Below, piece by piece: positions 54,880-64,000 of a stretch of 64,000 bases of DNA; position 1 is the first letter of the stretch, and every line of letters begins with the position of its first letter. The notes below the pieces were generated by a model that saw nothing but the letters and a program-made list of their open reading frames with translations, ran no database searches and had not been told where the DNA came from. A program made the translations under genes and the position numbers. This DNA comes from Massilia litorea (GTDB lineage Bacteria; Pseudomonadota; Gammaproteobacteria; Burkholderiales; Burkholderiaceae_D): the NCBI RefSeq assembly GCF_015101885.1, contig NZ_CP062941.1:5022001-5086000 (forward strand), read 5' to 3'.

Positions 54880-55812
54880 TCAGCCCAATTCCTTGACCAG
54901 CTCAGGGATGACTTCGAACAGGTCGCCCACCAGGCCATAGTCTGCCACCGAGAAGATCGGCGCTTCCGGATCCTTGTTGATGGCAACGATGGTCTTCGAG
55001 TCCTTCATGCCGGCCAGGTGCTGGATCGCGCCCGAAATGCCGACGGCGATGTACAGCATTGGTGCGACGATCTTGCCGGTCTGGCCGACCTGCCAGTCGT
55101 TCGGCACGTAGCCGGCGTCGACGGCCGCGCGCGAGGCGCCCATGGCCGCGCCCAGCTTGTCGGCCAGGGGTTCGAGCAGCTTGAAGTTGTCGCCCGAGCC
55201 CATGCCGCGCCCGCCGGAGACGATGATCTTCGCGGCGGTCAGTTCCGGACGGTCCGACTTGGCCAGCTCGCGGCCCACGAAAGCCGACTTGCCGAAATCG
55301 GCTGCTGCAGCGATCGATTCGACGGCAGCCGAACCACCGGTAGCGGCGGCAGCATCGAAGCCGGTGCCGCGCACGGTGATGACTTTTACCGCGTCGCTCG
55401 ACTGCACGGTGGCGATGGCGTTGCCGGCGTAGATCGGACGCTCGAAGGTGTCAGGGGAGTCGACCTTGGTAATTTCCGAGATCTGGGCCACGTCCAGCTT
55501 GGCGGCGACGCGCGGCAGGATGTTCTTGCCGTAGGCGGTGGCCGGCGCCAGGATGTGCGAGTACGAACCGGCGATGGCCAGGATCTGCTCGGCCACGTTT
55601 TCGGCCAGGCCGTCGGCGAAATACGGCGCGTCGGCGACCAGCACTTTCGAGACGCCGGCGATCTGCGCGGCGGCTTCGGCGGCGGCGCCGCAGTTGGAAC
55701 CGGCGACCAGCACGTGGACGTCGCCGCCGCACTGGGCGGCCGCGGTCACGGTGTGGTGGGTGCTGCCCTTGAGGGAGCCATTGTCGTGTTCAGCAATAAC
55801 GAGTGCGACCAT
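54880..55812 (-). CDS. etfA: electron transfer flavoprotein, alpha subunit
   Basis: 310 residues. The C-terminal FAD domain [32 protein letters not shown]...[31 protein letters not shown] and the N-terminal alpha/beta domain are complete. With EtfB it accepts electrons from acyl-CoA dehydrogenases and passes them to ETF:quinone oxidoreductase. Twelve bases after etfB; AAGGAAA before ATG 55812. Confidence 0.97.
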   Translation of the reverse strand: MVALVIAEHDNGSLKGSTHHTVTAAAQCGGDVHVLVAGSNCGAAAEAAAQIAGVSKVLVADAPYFADGLAENVAEQILAIAGSYSHILAPATAYGKNILPRVAAKLDVAQISEITKVDSPDTFERPIYAGNAIATVQSSDAVKVITVRGTGFDAAAATGGSAAVESIAAAADFGKSAFVGRELAKSDRPELTAAKIIVSGGRGMGSGDNFKLLEPLADKLGAAMGASRAAVDAGYVPNDWQVGQTGKIVAPMLYIAVGISGAIQHLAGMKDSKTIVAINKDPEAPIFSVADYGLVGDLFEVIPELVKELG

Positions 55813-55824
55813 GATGTTTCCTTA

Positions 55825-56574
55825 TTAGATGACTTTGGCTTCGGTGCGCAGCTTCTGCACCAGCGTGGCGACGTCCGGCACCTTGATGCCCGCCGAGCGC
55901 TTGGCCGGCTCGACGACCTTCAGGGTCTTCAGGCGGTTCGCGACGTCGACGCCCAGGTCTTCCGGCTTGATCGTTTCCAGCGGCTTTTTCTTGGCCTTCA
56001 TGATGTTCGGCAGCGTGACGTAGCGCGGCTCGTTCAGACGCAGGTCGGTGGTGACGATGGCCGGCAGGGTCAAGGAAACGGTTTCCAGGCCGCCGTCGAC
56101 TTCGCGCGTCACGGTGACCTTGCCGTCTTCCAGCACGACCTTGGAGGCGAAGGTCGCTTGCGGCCAGCCCAGCAGGGCCGCCAGCATCTGGCCGGTCTGG
56201 TTCGAATCGTCGTCGATCGCCTGCTTGCCCAGGATGATCAGCTGCGGCTGCTCTTTATCTGCCAGCGCCTTCATGATCTTGGCCACGGCCAGCGGCTCGG
56301 TTTCGCCGTTGGTTTCGACCAGGATGCCGCGGTCGGCGCCGATCGCCATGCCGGTGCGCAGGGTTTCCTGGCACTGCGGCACACCGACGGAGACGGCCAC
56401 GACTTCGGTGACCTTGCCGGCTTCCTTCAAACGGGTCGCTTCTTCGAGCGCGATTTCGTCGAACGGGTTCATCGACATCTTGACGTTGGCGATATCCACG
56501 CCGCTGCCGTCGGACTTGACGCGGACCTTGACGTTATAGTCGACCACGCGTTTGACGGGTACCAGGACTTTCAT
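55825..56574 (-). CDS. etfB: electron transfer flavoprotein, beta subunit
   Basis: 249 residues, [19 protein letters not shown]... with the EtfB signature [40 protein letters not shown] and the AMP-binding core. It pairs with EtfA. First gene of the etfBA pair. Confidence 0.97.
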   Translation of the reverse strand: MKVLVPVKRVVDYNVKVRVKSDGSGVDIANVKMSMNPFDEIALEEATRLKEAGKVTEVVAVSVGVPQCQETLRTGMAIGADRGILVETNGETEPLAVAKIMKALADKEQPQLIILGKQAIDDDSNQTGQMLAALLGWPQATFASKVVLEDGKVTVTREVDGGLETVSLTLPAIVTTDLRLNEPRYVTLPNIMKAKKKPLETIKPEDLGVDVANRLKTLKVVEPAKRSAGIKVPDVATLVQKLRTEAKVI

Positions 56575-56624
56575 AGGTGTGCCTTTGAAAAAATGAAAAG
56601 GTAGACGGGGCTAAAGTGGCCTAG

Positions 56625-56672
56625 ATTATAAGAGATAAACAGAATCAAGGCTGAATTAAAGCACGATCGTGC
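56625..56672 (-). promoter_or_regulatory. etfBA promoter region with palindrome
   Basis: On the minus strand TATAAT occupies 56625-56630; a perfect 12-base palindrome GCACGATCGTGC is at 56661-56672. The -35 is not clear. The palindrome is a candidate operator for a dimeric regulator (for example a TetR-type fatty-acid repressor); this is inference. Confidence 0.45.
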
Positions 56673-56767
56673 GATTTTTGGCTAGAGGGATGCTTCCAAA
56701 ACGTGCGTTCGTATAACAAAAGGGGAAGCTGGCGGGGGGCACAGCAAGCACCCCGCCGGGACGGCGC

Positions 56768-57025
56768 TTACTTGCGGCGCATCAGGAAGACGAACTCGCC
56801 ATTGCTGTGCGAGTGGGACAGCAGCGCGTTGCCGGTCTGCTTGGCAAAAGCCTGGAAGTCACGCACGGAACCGGTGTCGGTGGCCGTGATGCGCAGCACC
56901 TCGCCGGTGGCCATTTCGGCCAGCGCCTTCTTGGCTTTCAGGATAGGAAGCGGGCAGTTCAGGCCGCGCGCGTCCAGGTCCTTCTGGAATTGAATCGTAT
57001 CGGTGTCGAGAATCGTGTCGCTCAT
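56768..57025 (-). CDS. TusA family sulfurtransferase
   Basis: 85 residues. LDARGLNCPLPILKAKKAL contains the catalytic Cys-Pro-x-Pro of TusA/SirA proteins, with a closing beta strand NGEFVFLMRR. It carries persulfide in tRNA 2-thiolation or in other sulfur relays. Alone on its strand. Confidence 0.9.
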   Translation of the reverse strand: MSDTILDTDTIQFQKDLDARGLNCPLPILKAKKALAEMATGEVLRITATDTGSVRDFQAFAKQTGNALLSHSHSNGEFVFLMRRK

Positions 57026-57383
57026 CGCATGCCTGCTTAGGTGGTGATACTAGGTTCGGAGTCTACTCCAATTCCCGGATTATGACGCGCCGCACCAAAA
57101 TAGTCACGAATTGTTGCATTGCCACAACCGTAATAGATGTGCTGAGGAAAGCTTGACTGAGGAATAATTGACGAGGCGGAGGGGATTCTGCAGGATGGAT
57201 GCCCCGGGTACACACACGGTGCGATGCGGAATGTGGCAACGGCGCCAAGGTTTTCCGGCACTTCTGGAATGTTAATTCAGGTGCGATCGAGCGATCGTTT
57301 TTGCACCGTTCCAGCACAGTGACGCACCGGAACGATGCCGATGAAACCTGGGTGGACGGAAAAACCGTCCACCCAGGCGTTGC
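57026..57383. other. gap between alaS and the TusA-like gene
   Basis: Apart from the alaS terminator hairpin, no gene is supported. Short minus-strand frames (57037-57261, 57063-57317) have no ribosome-binding site or family resemblance. Confidence 0.55.
57347..57377 (-). terminator. alaS terminator hairpin
   Basis: CCTGGGTGGACGG-AAAAA-CCGTCCACCCAGG, a perfect 13-base stem seven bases after the alaS stop; on the minus strand TTTC follows. Confidence 0.75.
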
Positions 57384-59993
57384 TTAAGCGCGTTCGCCGA
57401 CCCAGCCCGCGACTGCGGCCAGCGCGTTTGGCAGCCCCGACGGATCGGTACCACCGGCCTGCGCCATGTCCGGACGCCCGCCACCCTTGCCGCCCACCTG
57501 CTGGGCGACGAAGTTGACCAGCTCGCCGGCTTTGACTTTGCCGGTCGCATCCTTGGTCACGCCGGCGATCAGGCTGACCTTGCCATCAAGCACGCTGGCC
57601 AGCACGATAGCGGCCGTGCCCAGCTTGTCCTTGAGCTTGTCCATGGTCTCGCGCAGGCCCGTGACGTCGGCGCCGTCCATCGTCGCCGCCAGCACCTTGA
57701 TGCCGTTGACGTCGACCGCCTGGTTCACCAGCTCGTCGCCCTGGCCCGACGCCAGCTTCGACTTCAGCGCTGCGACTTCCTTCTCCAGCAGCTTGACCTG
57801 ATCCTGCACCTGGGCGATACGCGACGGCAGTTCGTCCGGGCCGGTCTTCAGGGCCGAGGCGGCGGCCAGCAGCCTGGCGTTGGTTTGTTGTACCCACGCC
57901 AGCGCGCCCTCGCCCGTCACCGCCTCGATACGGCGGATGCCGGCGGCGACGCCGCTCTCGGAGACGATCTTGAACAGGCCGATGTCGCCGGTGCGGGTCA
58001 CGTGCACGCCGCCGCACAGCTCTTTCGAGGAGCCGATGTCGAGCACGCGCACTTCGTCGCCGTACTTCTCGCCGAACAGCGCCATCGCGCCGTGCTTCAC
58101 CGCGTCGTCGAAGGACATCAGGTGCGCCTGGGTCGGATGGTTTTCGAGGATCTCGCGGTTCACGATCTGCTCGACCTGGGCGATCTGCTCGGGCGTCACC
58201 GGTGCATTGTGGCTGAAGTCGAAACGGGTTTTATCCGGATCGACCAGCGAACCCTTTTGCTGGACGTGCGAACCGAGGACTTCGCGCAGCGCCTTGTGCA
58301 TCAGGTGGGTCGCGGAGTGATTGCGGATGGTGCGCGCACGCTTGGCCTGGTCGACCTGGGCGTCCACGGTGTCGCCGATCTTCAGCGAACCGCTGCGCAG
58401 CACGCCGTGGTGGCCGAAGACGTCGGCCTGGATTTTCAGGGTGTCTTCGACTTCGAACTCACCGCCAGTTGCGCGGATCAAACCGTGGTCGCCCACCTGG
58501 CCGCCCGATTCGGCGTAGAACGGCGTCGTGTCGAGCACGACGATGCCTTCCTGGCCGGCCTTCAGTTCCTGCACCGAGACGCCTTCGGAATACAGCGCCA
58601 GCACGTGGGTGTTGTGCACCAGCGATTCGTAGCCGACGAACTTCGTCTTCTCGCCTGCGTATTCGACCTTGGCGGCCATCTTGAACTTGCCGGCGGCGCG
58701 CGCGGTCTTCTTCTGCTGCTCCATGGCGGCGGTGAAGCCGGCTTCGTCGAGCGTCACGCCGCGTTCGCGGCAGATGTCGGCCGTCAGGTCGAGCGGGAAG
58801 CCGTAGGTGTCGTACAGGGTAAAGGCGGTGGCGCCGTCCAGGTTCTTCGCATCTTTCGCCAGCTGCGCTTCGAGGATCTTCATGCCGTTTTCCAGCGTCT
58901 CGCCGAAGCGCTCTTCCTCGGCCTTCAGCACCTGGGCGACGCGCTCTTTGGCTTCCGTCAGTTCCGGATAGGCGCTGCCCATCTCGGCGTCGAGGTCGGC
59001 GACCAGCTTGTGGAAGAACGGACGGGTCTGGCCCAGCTTGTGGCCGTGGCGCAGGGCGCGGCGGATGATGCGGCGCAGGACATAGCCATGGCCTTCGCTG
59101 CTCGGGATGATGCCGTCGACGATCATGAAGGAGGCCGCGCGGATGTGGTCCGCGATCACCTTCAGCGAATTGTTTTCCAGGTCGGTCGCGCCGGTTTCGC
59201 GCGCCGCTGCCTTGATCAGCGCCTGGAACAGGTCGATCTCGTAGTTGCTATGCACGTGCTGCAGCACGGCGGCCAGGCGCTCCAGGCCCATGCCGGTGTC
59301 GATCGACGGCTTCGGCAGCGGGGTCAGCACGCCCGCTTCGTCGCGGTTGAACTGCATGAACACCAGGTTCCAGATCTCGATGAAGCGGTCGCCGTCTTCC
59401 TCGGGCGAGCCCGGAGGACCGCCCCAGATGTCGGCGCCGTGGTCGTAAAACACTTCGGTGCACGGACCGCAAGGGCCGGTGTCGGCCATCTGCCAGAAGT
59501 TGTCCGACGCGTAGCGCGCGCCCTTGTTGTCGCCGATGCGGATGATGCGCTCTTTCGGCACGCCGATTTCGTTGGCCCAGATGTCGTAGGCTTCGTCGTC
59601 TTCGAAATAGACGGTGACAGTCAGCTTCTCGGCCGGCAGCATGTAGACCTTGGTCAGCAGCTCCCAGCAGTAGTTGATGGCGTCGCGCTTGAAGTAATCG
59701 CCGAAGCTGAAGTTACCCAGCATCTCGAAGAAAGTGTGGTGGCGCGCGGTGTAGCCGACGTTTTCCAGGTCATTGTGCTTGCCGCCGGCGCGAACGCAGC
59801 GCTGCACGCTGGTCGCGCGCGAGTACGGGCGCGAATCGAGACCGAGGAAGACGTCCTTGAACTGCACCATTCCGCTGTTGGTCAACAACATGGTCGGATC
59901 GTTGCCCGGCACGAGGGGGCTGGACCGTACGATCGTATGGCCCTTGGACTCAAAAAACTTGAGGAACTTTTCGCGAATTTCGGAAGATTTCAT
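57384..59993 (-). CDS. alaS: alanyl-tRNA synthetase
   Basis: 869 residues, normal length. Aminoacylation core ([43 protein letters not shown]), editing domain with the zinc-binding [11 protein letters not shown] and [13 protein letters not shown], and the C-Ala domain to the end. Start ATG 59993 ([10 protein letters not shown]) is the family start, though no Shine-Dalgarno is visible; the longer frame to 60035 is rejected. It is followed by a strong hairpin terminator. Confidence 0.98.
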   Translation of the reverse strand: MKSSEIREKFLKFFESKGHTIVRSSPLVPGNDPTMLLTNSGMVQFKDVFLGLDSRPYSRATSVQRCVRAGGKHNDLENVGYTARHHTFFEMLGNFSFGDYFKRDAINYCWELLTKVYMLPAEKLTVTVYFEDDEAYDIWANEIGVPKERIIRIGDNKGARYASDNFWQMADTGPCGPCTEVFYDHGADIWGGPPGSPEEDGDRFIEIWNLVFMQFNRDEAGVLTPLPKPSIDTGMGLERLAAVLQHVHSNYEIDLFQALIKAAARETGATDLENNSLKVIADHIRAASFMIVDGIIPSSEGHGYVLRRIIRRALRHGHKLGQTRPFFHKLVADLDAEMGSAYPELTEAKERVAQVLKAEEERFGETLENGMKILEAQLAKDAKNLDGATAFTLYDTYGFPLDLTADICRERGVTLDEAGFTAAMEQQKKTARAAGKFKMAAKVEYAGEKTKFVGYESLVHNTHVLALYSEGVSVQELKAGQEGIVVLDTTPFYAESGGQVGDHGLIRATGGEFEVEDTLKIQADVFGHHGVLRSGSLKIGDTVDAQVDQAKRARTIRNHSATHLMHKALREVLGSHVQQKGSLVDPDKTRFDFSHNAPVTPEQIAQVEQIVNREILENHPTQAHLMSFDDAVKHGAMALFGEKYGDEVRVLDIGSSKELCGGVHVTRTGDIGLFKIVSESGVAAGIRRIEAVTGEGALAWVQQTNARLLAAASALKTGPDELPSRIAQVQDQVKLLEKEVAALKSKLASGQGDELVNQAVDVNGIKVLAATMDGADVTGLRETMDKLKDKLGTAAIVLASVLDGKVSLIAGVTKDATGKVKAGELVNFVAQQVGGKGGGRPDMAQAGGTDPSGLPNALAAVAGWVGERA

Positions 59994-60037
59994 GTTGGTG
60001 GGTGCGGAAAGAGCGCAGTACGGTAGATAAAGCAACG

Positions 60038-60067
60038 ATTATATCAGTCAGCGCTGACTTTATTTAC
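60038..60067 (-). promoter_or_regulatory. alaS promoter overlapping a perfect palindrome
   Basis: Minus-strand TATAAT at 60038-60043 and a weak GTAAAT at 60062-60067. Between them lies the 14-base palindrome AGTCAGCGCTGACT (60046-60059). In E. coli AlaRS represses its own gene by binding a palindrome at the alaS promoter; a similar scheme is possible here. Confidence 0.5.
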
Positions 60068-60098
60068 ACGCTCGCGGAACGTCCCACCGAGGGGGATT

Positions 60099-60869
60099 TC
60101 AGGCGAAATCCGGCTTGATCAGGTCGATGCGGTCGGTGCAAAACGCCTCGACTCCCCAGGACAGCAATTCGCGCGCGCGCACAGGATCGTTGACCGTATA
60201 GCAAAACAGCCCGTAGCCTGCCGCCCTCACCTCGCGCGCCAGCGCCGGCGTCAGGTGTTTGTGGTTGGTGTGGATGGCGATCGCCTCCACCGATTGCGCG
60301 CGGCGCTCCCAATCCGGCGCCAATTCGCTCATCAGGCAGGCGCGCGGCACCTCGGGCGCCACCTCGCGCGCTGACGCCAAAGCCAGGTGGCTGAAGGAAG
60401 ACAGCAGCGGCACCGCCGCCATGTCGCCGGCCGCGATCTCGTCGGCGAACAGGGCAGCGGCGATGCGCGCCACCGTGCCGCCGGTCTCGATGTCGTACCC
60501 GGGTGCCGGCTTGATCTCCATGTTCATCCAGATCCCATGCGCCTTGCAGAACTGCGCGAACTCGACGAACAGCGGCACCGGCTCGCCTTCGTGTTCACGG
60601 GCGAACCAGCTGCCGGCATCCATCGCCGCCAGTTCAATCGCGTCGTAGTCGAAGACATTCCCGGTGCCCAGCACGGTGCGTCCAAGATAAGGGTCGTGCA
60701 TCACCACCGGCACGCCGTCGCGCGCGAGCATGATGTCGTATTCGATGGCGCGGTAGCCGCGGCGCATGCCCTCGCGCAGTCCAGCCAGCGTGTTTTCCGG
60801 CGCCAGCACGCCGCCGCCGCGGTGGGCCAGCACGCGCGGGTAGCGCCAGGAGCCGGGCAGCGTCGTCAT
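60099..60869 (-). CDS. ugpQ: glycerophosphodiester phosphodiesterase
   Basis: 256 residues. TIM-barrel GDPD with the catalytic His-Arg...His: LAHRGGGVLAPENTLAG (His16, Arg17) and VVMHDPYLGRT, plus Glu in MNMEIKPAPGYD. It hydrolyses glycerophosphodiesters to glycerol-3-phosphate and an alcohol. No signal peptide, so cytoplasmic as UgpQ. The ribosome-binding site before ATG 60869 is weak. No ugp transport genes adjoin. Confidence 0.93.
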   Translation of the reverse strand: MTTLPGSWRYPRVLAHRGGGVLAPENTLAGLREGMRRGYRAIEYDIMLARDGVPVVMHDPYLGRTVLGTGNVFDYDAIELAAMDAGSWFAREHEGEPVPLFVEFAQFCKAHGIWMNMEIKPAPGYDIETGGTVARIAAALFADEIAAGDMAAVPLLSSFSHLALASAREVAPEVPRACLMSELAPDWERRAQSVEAIAIHTNHKHLTPALAREVRAAGYGLFCYTVNDPVRARELLSWGVEAFCTDRIDLIKPDFA

Positions 60870-61126
60870 GTCGGGCCATACCCGGGCACGGCGGACAGCT
60901 GCCGGGACAGCAGGGCCGCTGCATACGTCAGGGCAACAAAAAAGAGGGGCAAATAAGGCATCTCGTCAGCTTAGCCTTGGCGCGGCGCTCGTGCAATTGC
61001 TAGTCGGCACCGATGTGGCTGTTTTATGGCCACTCGGTTCGATACCGTACCGAATCGCGCAAGCATGCGCCCTACCCTCGACCTTCATCTTGTCTCTCAG
61101 TAGTTAAAACCAAGCAGGAGGTTGTC

Positions 61127-61699
61127 ATGGCTTTTGATTTAGGAAACCTGTTGAACCAATACATGGGCGGCGCCGCCGGTGCCGACAGCGCCCGTACCGA
61201 AGAGGACTTCGACCGTGTTGCCCAGGCCGCTCCGCGCGAAACGGTGGCCCAGGGGGTGACCCAGGCGCTGCGCTCGGACCAGACCCCGCCCTTCCCGCAG
61301 ATGGTCGGCCAGATGTTCGGCCAGAGTAATCCGAACCAGCAGGCCGGCATGCTGAACCAGCTGATCGCGGCCGCCGGCCCTTCCCTCCTCGGCATGCTTG
61401 CCGGGCGCGGCGGTGCGGGCGGCGGCATGGGCGGCGGCCTCGGCGGCATCGGCGGCATGCTGGGCAACCTGCTCGGCGGCGCCACTGGCGGCCAGCCGCA
61501 GATCACGCCGGAACAGGCTTCGCAGCTCTCGCCGGAACAGGTGCAAGAGATCGCCCAAAAGGCGGAACAGGAGAACCCTGGCGTGGTCGAGCGCATGGGC
61601 GATTTCTACGCCCAGCATCCGAACGTCGTCAAAGGCCTCGGTGCGGCCGCGCTCGCCATCGCGCTCGGCCACATGGCGCAAGGCATCCAGCGTCGCTAA
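61127..61699 (+). CDS. YidB-like protein
   Basis: 190 residues from ATG 61127 (AGGAGG upstream; longer frame to 61013 rejected). Pattern MAFDLGNLLNQYMGG..., FDRVAQAAPRETVAQGVTQAL, a Gly-rich middle (GRGGAGGGMGGGLGGIGGMLGNLLGG) and helical end. Distant resemblance to the YidB/DUF937-type family of unknown role. Together with the next gene it forms a pair 42 bases apart. Confidence 0.65.
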   Translation: MAFDLGNLLNQYMGGAAGADSARTEEDFDRVAQAAPRETVAQGVTQALRSDQTPPFPQMVGQMFGQSNPNQQAGMLNQLIAAAGPSLLGMLAGRGGAGGGMGGGLGGIGGMLGNLLGGATGGQPQITPEQASQLSPEQVQEIAQKAEQENPGVVERMGDFYAQHPNVVKGLGAAALAIALGHMAQGIQRR

Positions 61700-61741
61700 T
61701 TACGGTTCCAACACCACCCTCAACAACAAAAGGAGCATCAC

Positions 61742-62170
61742 ATGGGCATTCTGAGCAATATCTTCAGCAAGATCTTCCCGTCCTCGCACGCGGCCAACAA
61801 GCAGCCGCAGGCGCAGCCACAGGCGCAACCGCAAGCCCAGCCCCAGGCACAGGCCCCGCAGGCCCAGCCTCAAGCTGCACCGCAGGCAGCGCCCGCCCCC
61901 GCGGCAATGGACCAGGTCGACGTCGAAGCCATCCTGACCCAGAAGCAGCAGGCGTCGGGCCAGCAGCTGAACTGGCGCACCTCGATCGTCGACCTGCTCA
62001 AATTGCTCGACCTCGACAGCAGCCTACAATCGCGCAAGGAACTCGCCGCCGAACTGCACTACACCGGCGACACTTCCGATTCGGCCTCGATGAATATCTG
62101 GCTGCACAAGCAGGTGATGAACAAGCTGGCCGCCAACGGCGGCAAGGTGCCGGCCGACCTGAAAGACTGA
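61742..62170 (+). CDS. DUF3597 domain protein
   Basis: 142 residues. MGILSNIFSKIFPSSHA start, a PQAQ repeat linker (about 21-53), and the DUF3597 domain QVDVEAILTQKQQASGQQLNWRTSIVDLLKLLDLDSSLQSRKELAAELHYTG...MNIWLHKQVMNKLAANGG, which has a LysM-like/peptidoglycan-associated fold. The function is not known. The repeat linker is common in the family. Confidence 0.82.
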   Translation: MGILSNIFSKIFPSSHAANKQPQAQPQAQPQAQPQAQAPQAQPQAAPQAAPAPAAMDQVDVEAILTQKQQASGQQLNWRTSIVDLLKLLDLDSSLQSRKELAAELHYTGDTSDSASMNIWLHKQVMNKLAANGGKVPADLKD

Positions 62171-62201
62171 TCGATGACGCGCCGGCCCGACGGGCCGGCA
62201 A

Positions 62202-63251
62202 TCAGTCAGCCAGGGACGTGTTCGCGGCGGTTCCGCACGCAAAGCAGAACCGTCCGAAGGCATTCTTGCGCGCCGCGCAGCGGCCGCACCGGTCGAACAG
62301 GCCGATGCCGCAGTGCGGGCAGTAATCCGTTTTCCCGTCTTTCAGGTCGACCGGCCGCTCGCAGCCCGGGCACACGCTCTTCCCGAGCCTGGCCAGCGCC
62401 GTGTCGTAGCGCAGCGTCCGGCGCCGCTGCACATCCGGCAAGGCTTCGCTTTCCTTCTGGCGCGCCAGGTAGCGCTGCAGGGCGGCGATCGCATAGCGCC
62501 CCGCCACCACAGTGACGATGATTCCCACGATATAGCGCACATAGCCGCCGTAACTCGGCAGGTAGGGCACCAGCTCGAAGAAGAAGGCAAACAGGGCGAA
62601 AAAAATAAAACCCCAGGCGAAAGGCCAGGAAGGACTCTTTCTCTTGTGCTTGAACAGCCAGCCGGCGGCAACCAGCAGCGGCAGGGTCAGCGCCAGGCGG
62701 TAGCCGAAGATGCGCAGGGTCAGCGACTGCAGCGCCTTGTCGCGCCTGAACTCGGCCGGCAGCTCGAGCTCGTGCCGGCGCCTTGTGGCGCGCTCGCCTT
62801 GCTGGGTCGCGTCGAGCAGGGCCTGGCGCTGCGCTTCCACCGCAGCCAGGGCGCGCCGCTCGTCGGCTTCCAGCGTTTCGAGCGCCTTGGTCCGGGCAAT
62901 CAGTTCGGCATCCTGGTCGGGTCGCGCGGTCACGCTGCGCGTGGCGACCCAGTTGTCGAAGCCGGCACGGGCCGACTTCGTGTTCGCCTGCGCCACGCCG
63001 TGTTTTTCGACGGCTTGCGCATAACGTTCGCTGGCGCGTGTCTGGCGCCGGTCCGCGTCTTCCTCGTCCCGGCGCACGGCGGCAAGCTGGGCCGGTTCCA
63101 TGAACTGTTCCAGGGTGGGCGACCGTTCCACGTCGGCCAGGTTGTCGACGATTTTGCCGCCCAGGCCGATGAGAAAGCTGGCGAACGCAAACGCCACCAG
63201 CCACAGCGCGCGCTGCAGCCATTTCTCGGTCAGCCGCAATCCTTTGCTCAT
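62202..63251 (-). CDS. membrane protein with coiled coil and C-terminal double zinc ribbon
   Basis: 349 residues. One N-terminal membrane helix (WLQRALWLVAFAFASFLIGLGG), a charged coiled-coil stretch (about 45-175), three more membrane helices (RLALTLPLLVAAGWLF; FAWGFIFFALFAFFF; YVRYIVGIIVTVVAGRYAI), then four CxxC pairs (CPGC, CPHC, CGRC, CFAC) forming two zinc ribbons at the cytoplasmic end. No named family recognised. Confidence 0.72.
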   Translation of the reverse strand: MSKGLRLTEKWLQRALWLVAFAFASFLIGLGGKIVDNLADVERSPTLEQFMEPAQLAAVRRDEEDADRRQTRASERYAQAVEKHGVAQANTKSARAGFDNWVATRSVTARPDQDAELIARTKALETLEADERRALAAVEAQRQALLDATQQGERATRRRHELELPAEFRRDKALQSLTLRIFGYRLALTLPLLVAAGWLFKHKRKSPSWPFAWGFIFFALFAFFFELVPYLPSYGGYVRYIVGIIVTVVAGRYAIAALQRYLARQKESEALPDVQRRRTLRYDTALARLGKSVCPGCERPVDLKDGKTDYCPHCGIGLFDRCGRCAARKNAFGRFCFACGTAANTSLAD

Positions 63252-63407
63252 ATTTTCCTCCCGTTACGATCAACGCGCGATGAGCGGCGATCTCAGGCAA
63301 AGCCGCGGGACGCAGCTTGTCATGGCTCAAAACAGGAAGCCAGCGCGAAACGTGGAGGGAGCGTGGGGCGATACCGGAGGGGGCGTTGAACGGCACGCCC
63401 CGAAGTC

Positions 63408-63437
63408 CTGCGCGTCCGTTACCGCAAGGACGCGCAG
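63408..63437 (-). terminator. hairpin between trpS and the zinc-ribbon gene
   Basis: CTGCGCGTCC/GGACGCGCAG, 10-base perfect stem and 10-base loop, 11 bases after the trpS stop. No U-run, so possibly Rho-dependent or only structural. Confidence 0.4.
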
Positions 63438-63448
63438 TGTCAAAACAA

Positions 63449-64000
63449 TCAGAAGTAGGACAGTCCCAGCGCGCGGCGTACTTCGTCGACCGTACCGGCC
63501 GCCACTTCACGCGCCTTCATCGTGCCTTCCTTGAGCATCTGCAGCACCTGCCCCTTGTCCTGCGCGAACTCTTCGCGGCGGGCGCGGATCGGGGCCAGCA
63601 TCTCCTGCAACACCAGGTCCAGGCGTTTCTTGACGATGCTGTCGCCCAGGCCGCCGCGCGTGTAATGCGCCTTCATCTCTTCCAGCGCCGCCTTGTCGGT
63701 ATCGAAAGCGTCCAGGTAGAGGAAGGCGACGTTGCCTTCGACGTGGCCCGGGTCCGAAACCTTCAGGTGCAGCGGATCCGTGTAGACCTGTTTCACCGCG
63801 GCGCGGATCTGGTCTTCGCTGTCGCCCAGGTTGATGGTATTGCCCAGCGACTTGCTCATCTTGGCCTTGCCGTCGATGCCAGGCAGGCGGCCGATTTCCG
63901 GCACCAGGGCCTTGCACTCGACCAGGATGTCTTTATTGACCAGGCGGTTGAAGCGGCGCACGATCTCGTTGCACTGCTCGATCATCGGGATCTGGTCCTC
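63449..64000 (-). CDS. trpS: tryptophanyl-tRNA synthetase, C-terminal part
   Basis: The frame is open to the right edge (next residues EDQIP before MIEQ), so the N-terminal half with the HIGH-like motif is outside. Visible are the class I KMSKS motif ([20 protein letters not shown]), the segment [19 protein letters not shown] and the closing helices [22 protein letters not shown]. It joins Trp to tRNA-Trp. Confidence 0.97.
   Translation of the reverse strand, partial: EDQIPMIEQCNEIVRRFNRLVNKDILVECKALVPEIGRLPGIDGKAKMSKSLGNTINLGDSEDQIRAAVKQVYTDPLHLKVSDPGHVEGNVAFLYLDAFDTDKAALEEMKAHYTRGGLGDSIVKKRLDLVLQEMLAPIRARREEFAQDKGQVLQMLKEGTMKAREVAAGTVDEVRRALGLSYF

Noticed and set aside
57885-60026. 713-codon plus-strand frame opposite alaS
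   Set aside because: Shadow of alaS.
61800-61905. Short tandem CAGGCGCAGCC-like repeats that could suggest a CRISPR or VNTR
   Set aside because: They code for the PQAQ linker of the DUF3597 protein; there are no spacers and the period follows codons.

Overview
The window is high-GC, densely coded chromosomal DNA from a betaproteobacterium, most likely an Oxalobacteraceae member of the Massilia/Telluria type. The evidence is the family content and order: rpsP-rimM-trmD-rplS, etfBA beside an acyl-CoA dehydrogenase, DUF3579, a FimV-like protein, ExeA/GspB, and a tmRNA with the tag ANDNSYALAA. Genus assignment is inference. No rRNA, tRNA or CRISPR array was seen.

Layout. 1-1.6 kb: end of a HAD phosphatase, a glycine-zipper envelope protein and ssrA (tmRNA). 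1.5-5.0 kb: a lower-GC island bounded by 100-bp direct repeats that duplicate the tmRNA 3' end and its terminator; it carries a lipoprotein and a GIY-YIG/T5orf172-like protein but no visible integrase. 5-13 kb: MmcQ/YjbR, a PfpI-like protein, cbpAM, a di-haem cytochrome c, a MATE exporter and a DPP-IV-like peptidase. 13-17.4 kb: a secreted beta-helix protein behind a probable sigma-54 promoter, and two CsbD genes separated by two tandem IS1595-family copies that share one 8-bp target. 17.4-27.4 kb: a methyltransferase, M13 and M1 peptidases, an orphan FliT with a sigma-28-type promoter, a FimV-like protein, fumC, and small proteins including a YjfB-type motility protein.

27.4-31.1 kb: a tightly coupled minus-strand operon (small protein, secreted protein, ExeA-like ATPase, GspB, MobB, YjfB) that points to type II secretion. 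31.1-35.6 kb: a metal-dependent hydrolase, a GIN-domain repeat protein, GNAT and FosA genes followed by a broken copy of the GIN gene 3' end, and a membrane protein. 35.8-40.4 kb: an N-acetylglucosamine operon (kinase, NagA, SIS-type deaminase, GH3 hexosaminidase) behind a near-consensus sigma-70 promoter. It would turn GlcNAc or chito-oligosaccharides into fructose-6-phosphate.

40.6-64 kb is mostly housekeeping: a repeat-type exported protein, a flavin reductase, an SDR, an M16 peptidase, a CBS protein, DUF3579, a CobD-like protein, a Nudix hydrolase, the ribosomal protein/tRNA methylation operon, a TM2 protein, the acyl-CoA dehydrogenase/ETF electron-transfer cluster, TusA, alaS, ugpQ, YidB-like and DUF3597 proteins, a zinc-ribbon membrane protein and the 3' part of trpS. 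A family of GTGGGC/GCCCAC palindromes is scattered between genes across the window, including one inverted pair between etfA and the acyl-CoA dehydrogenase gene.
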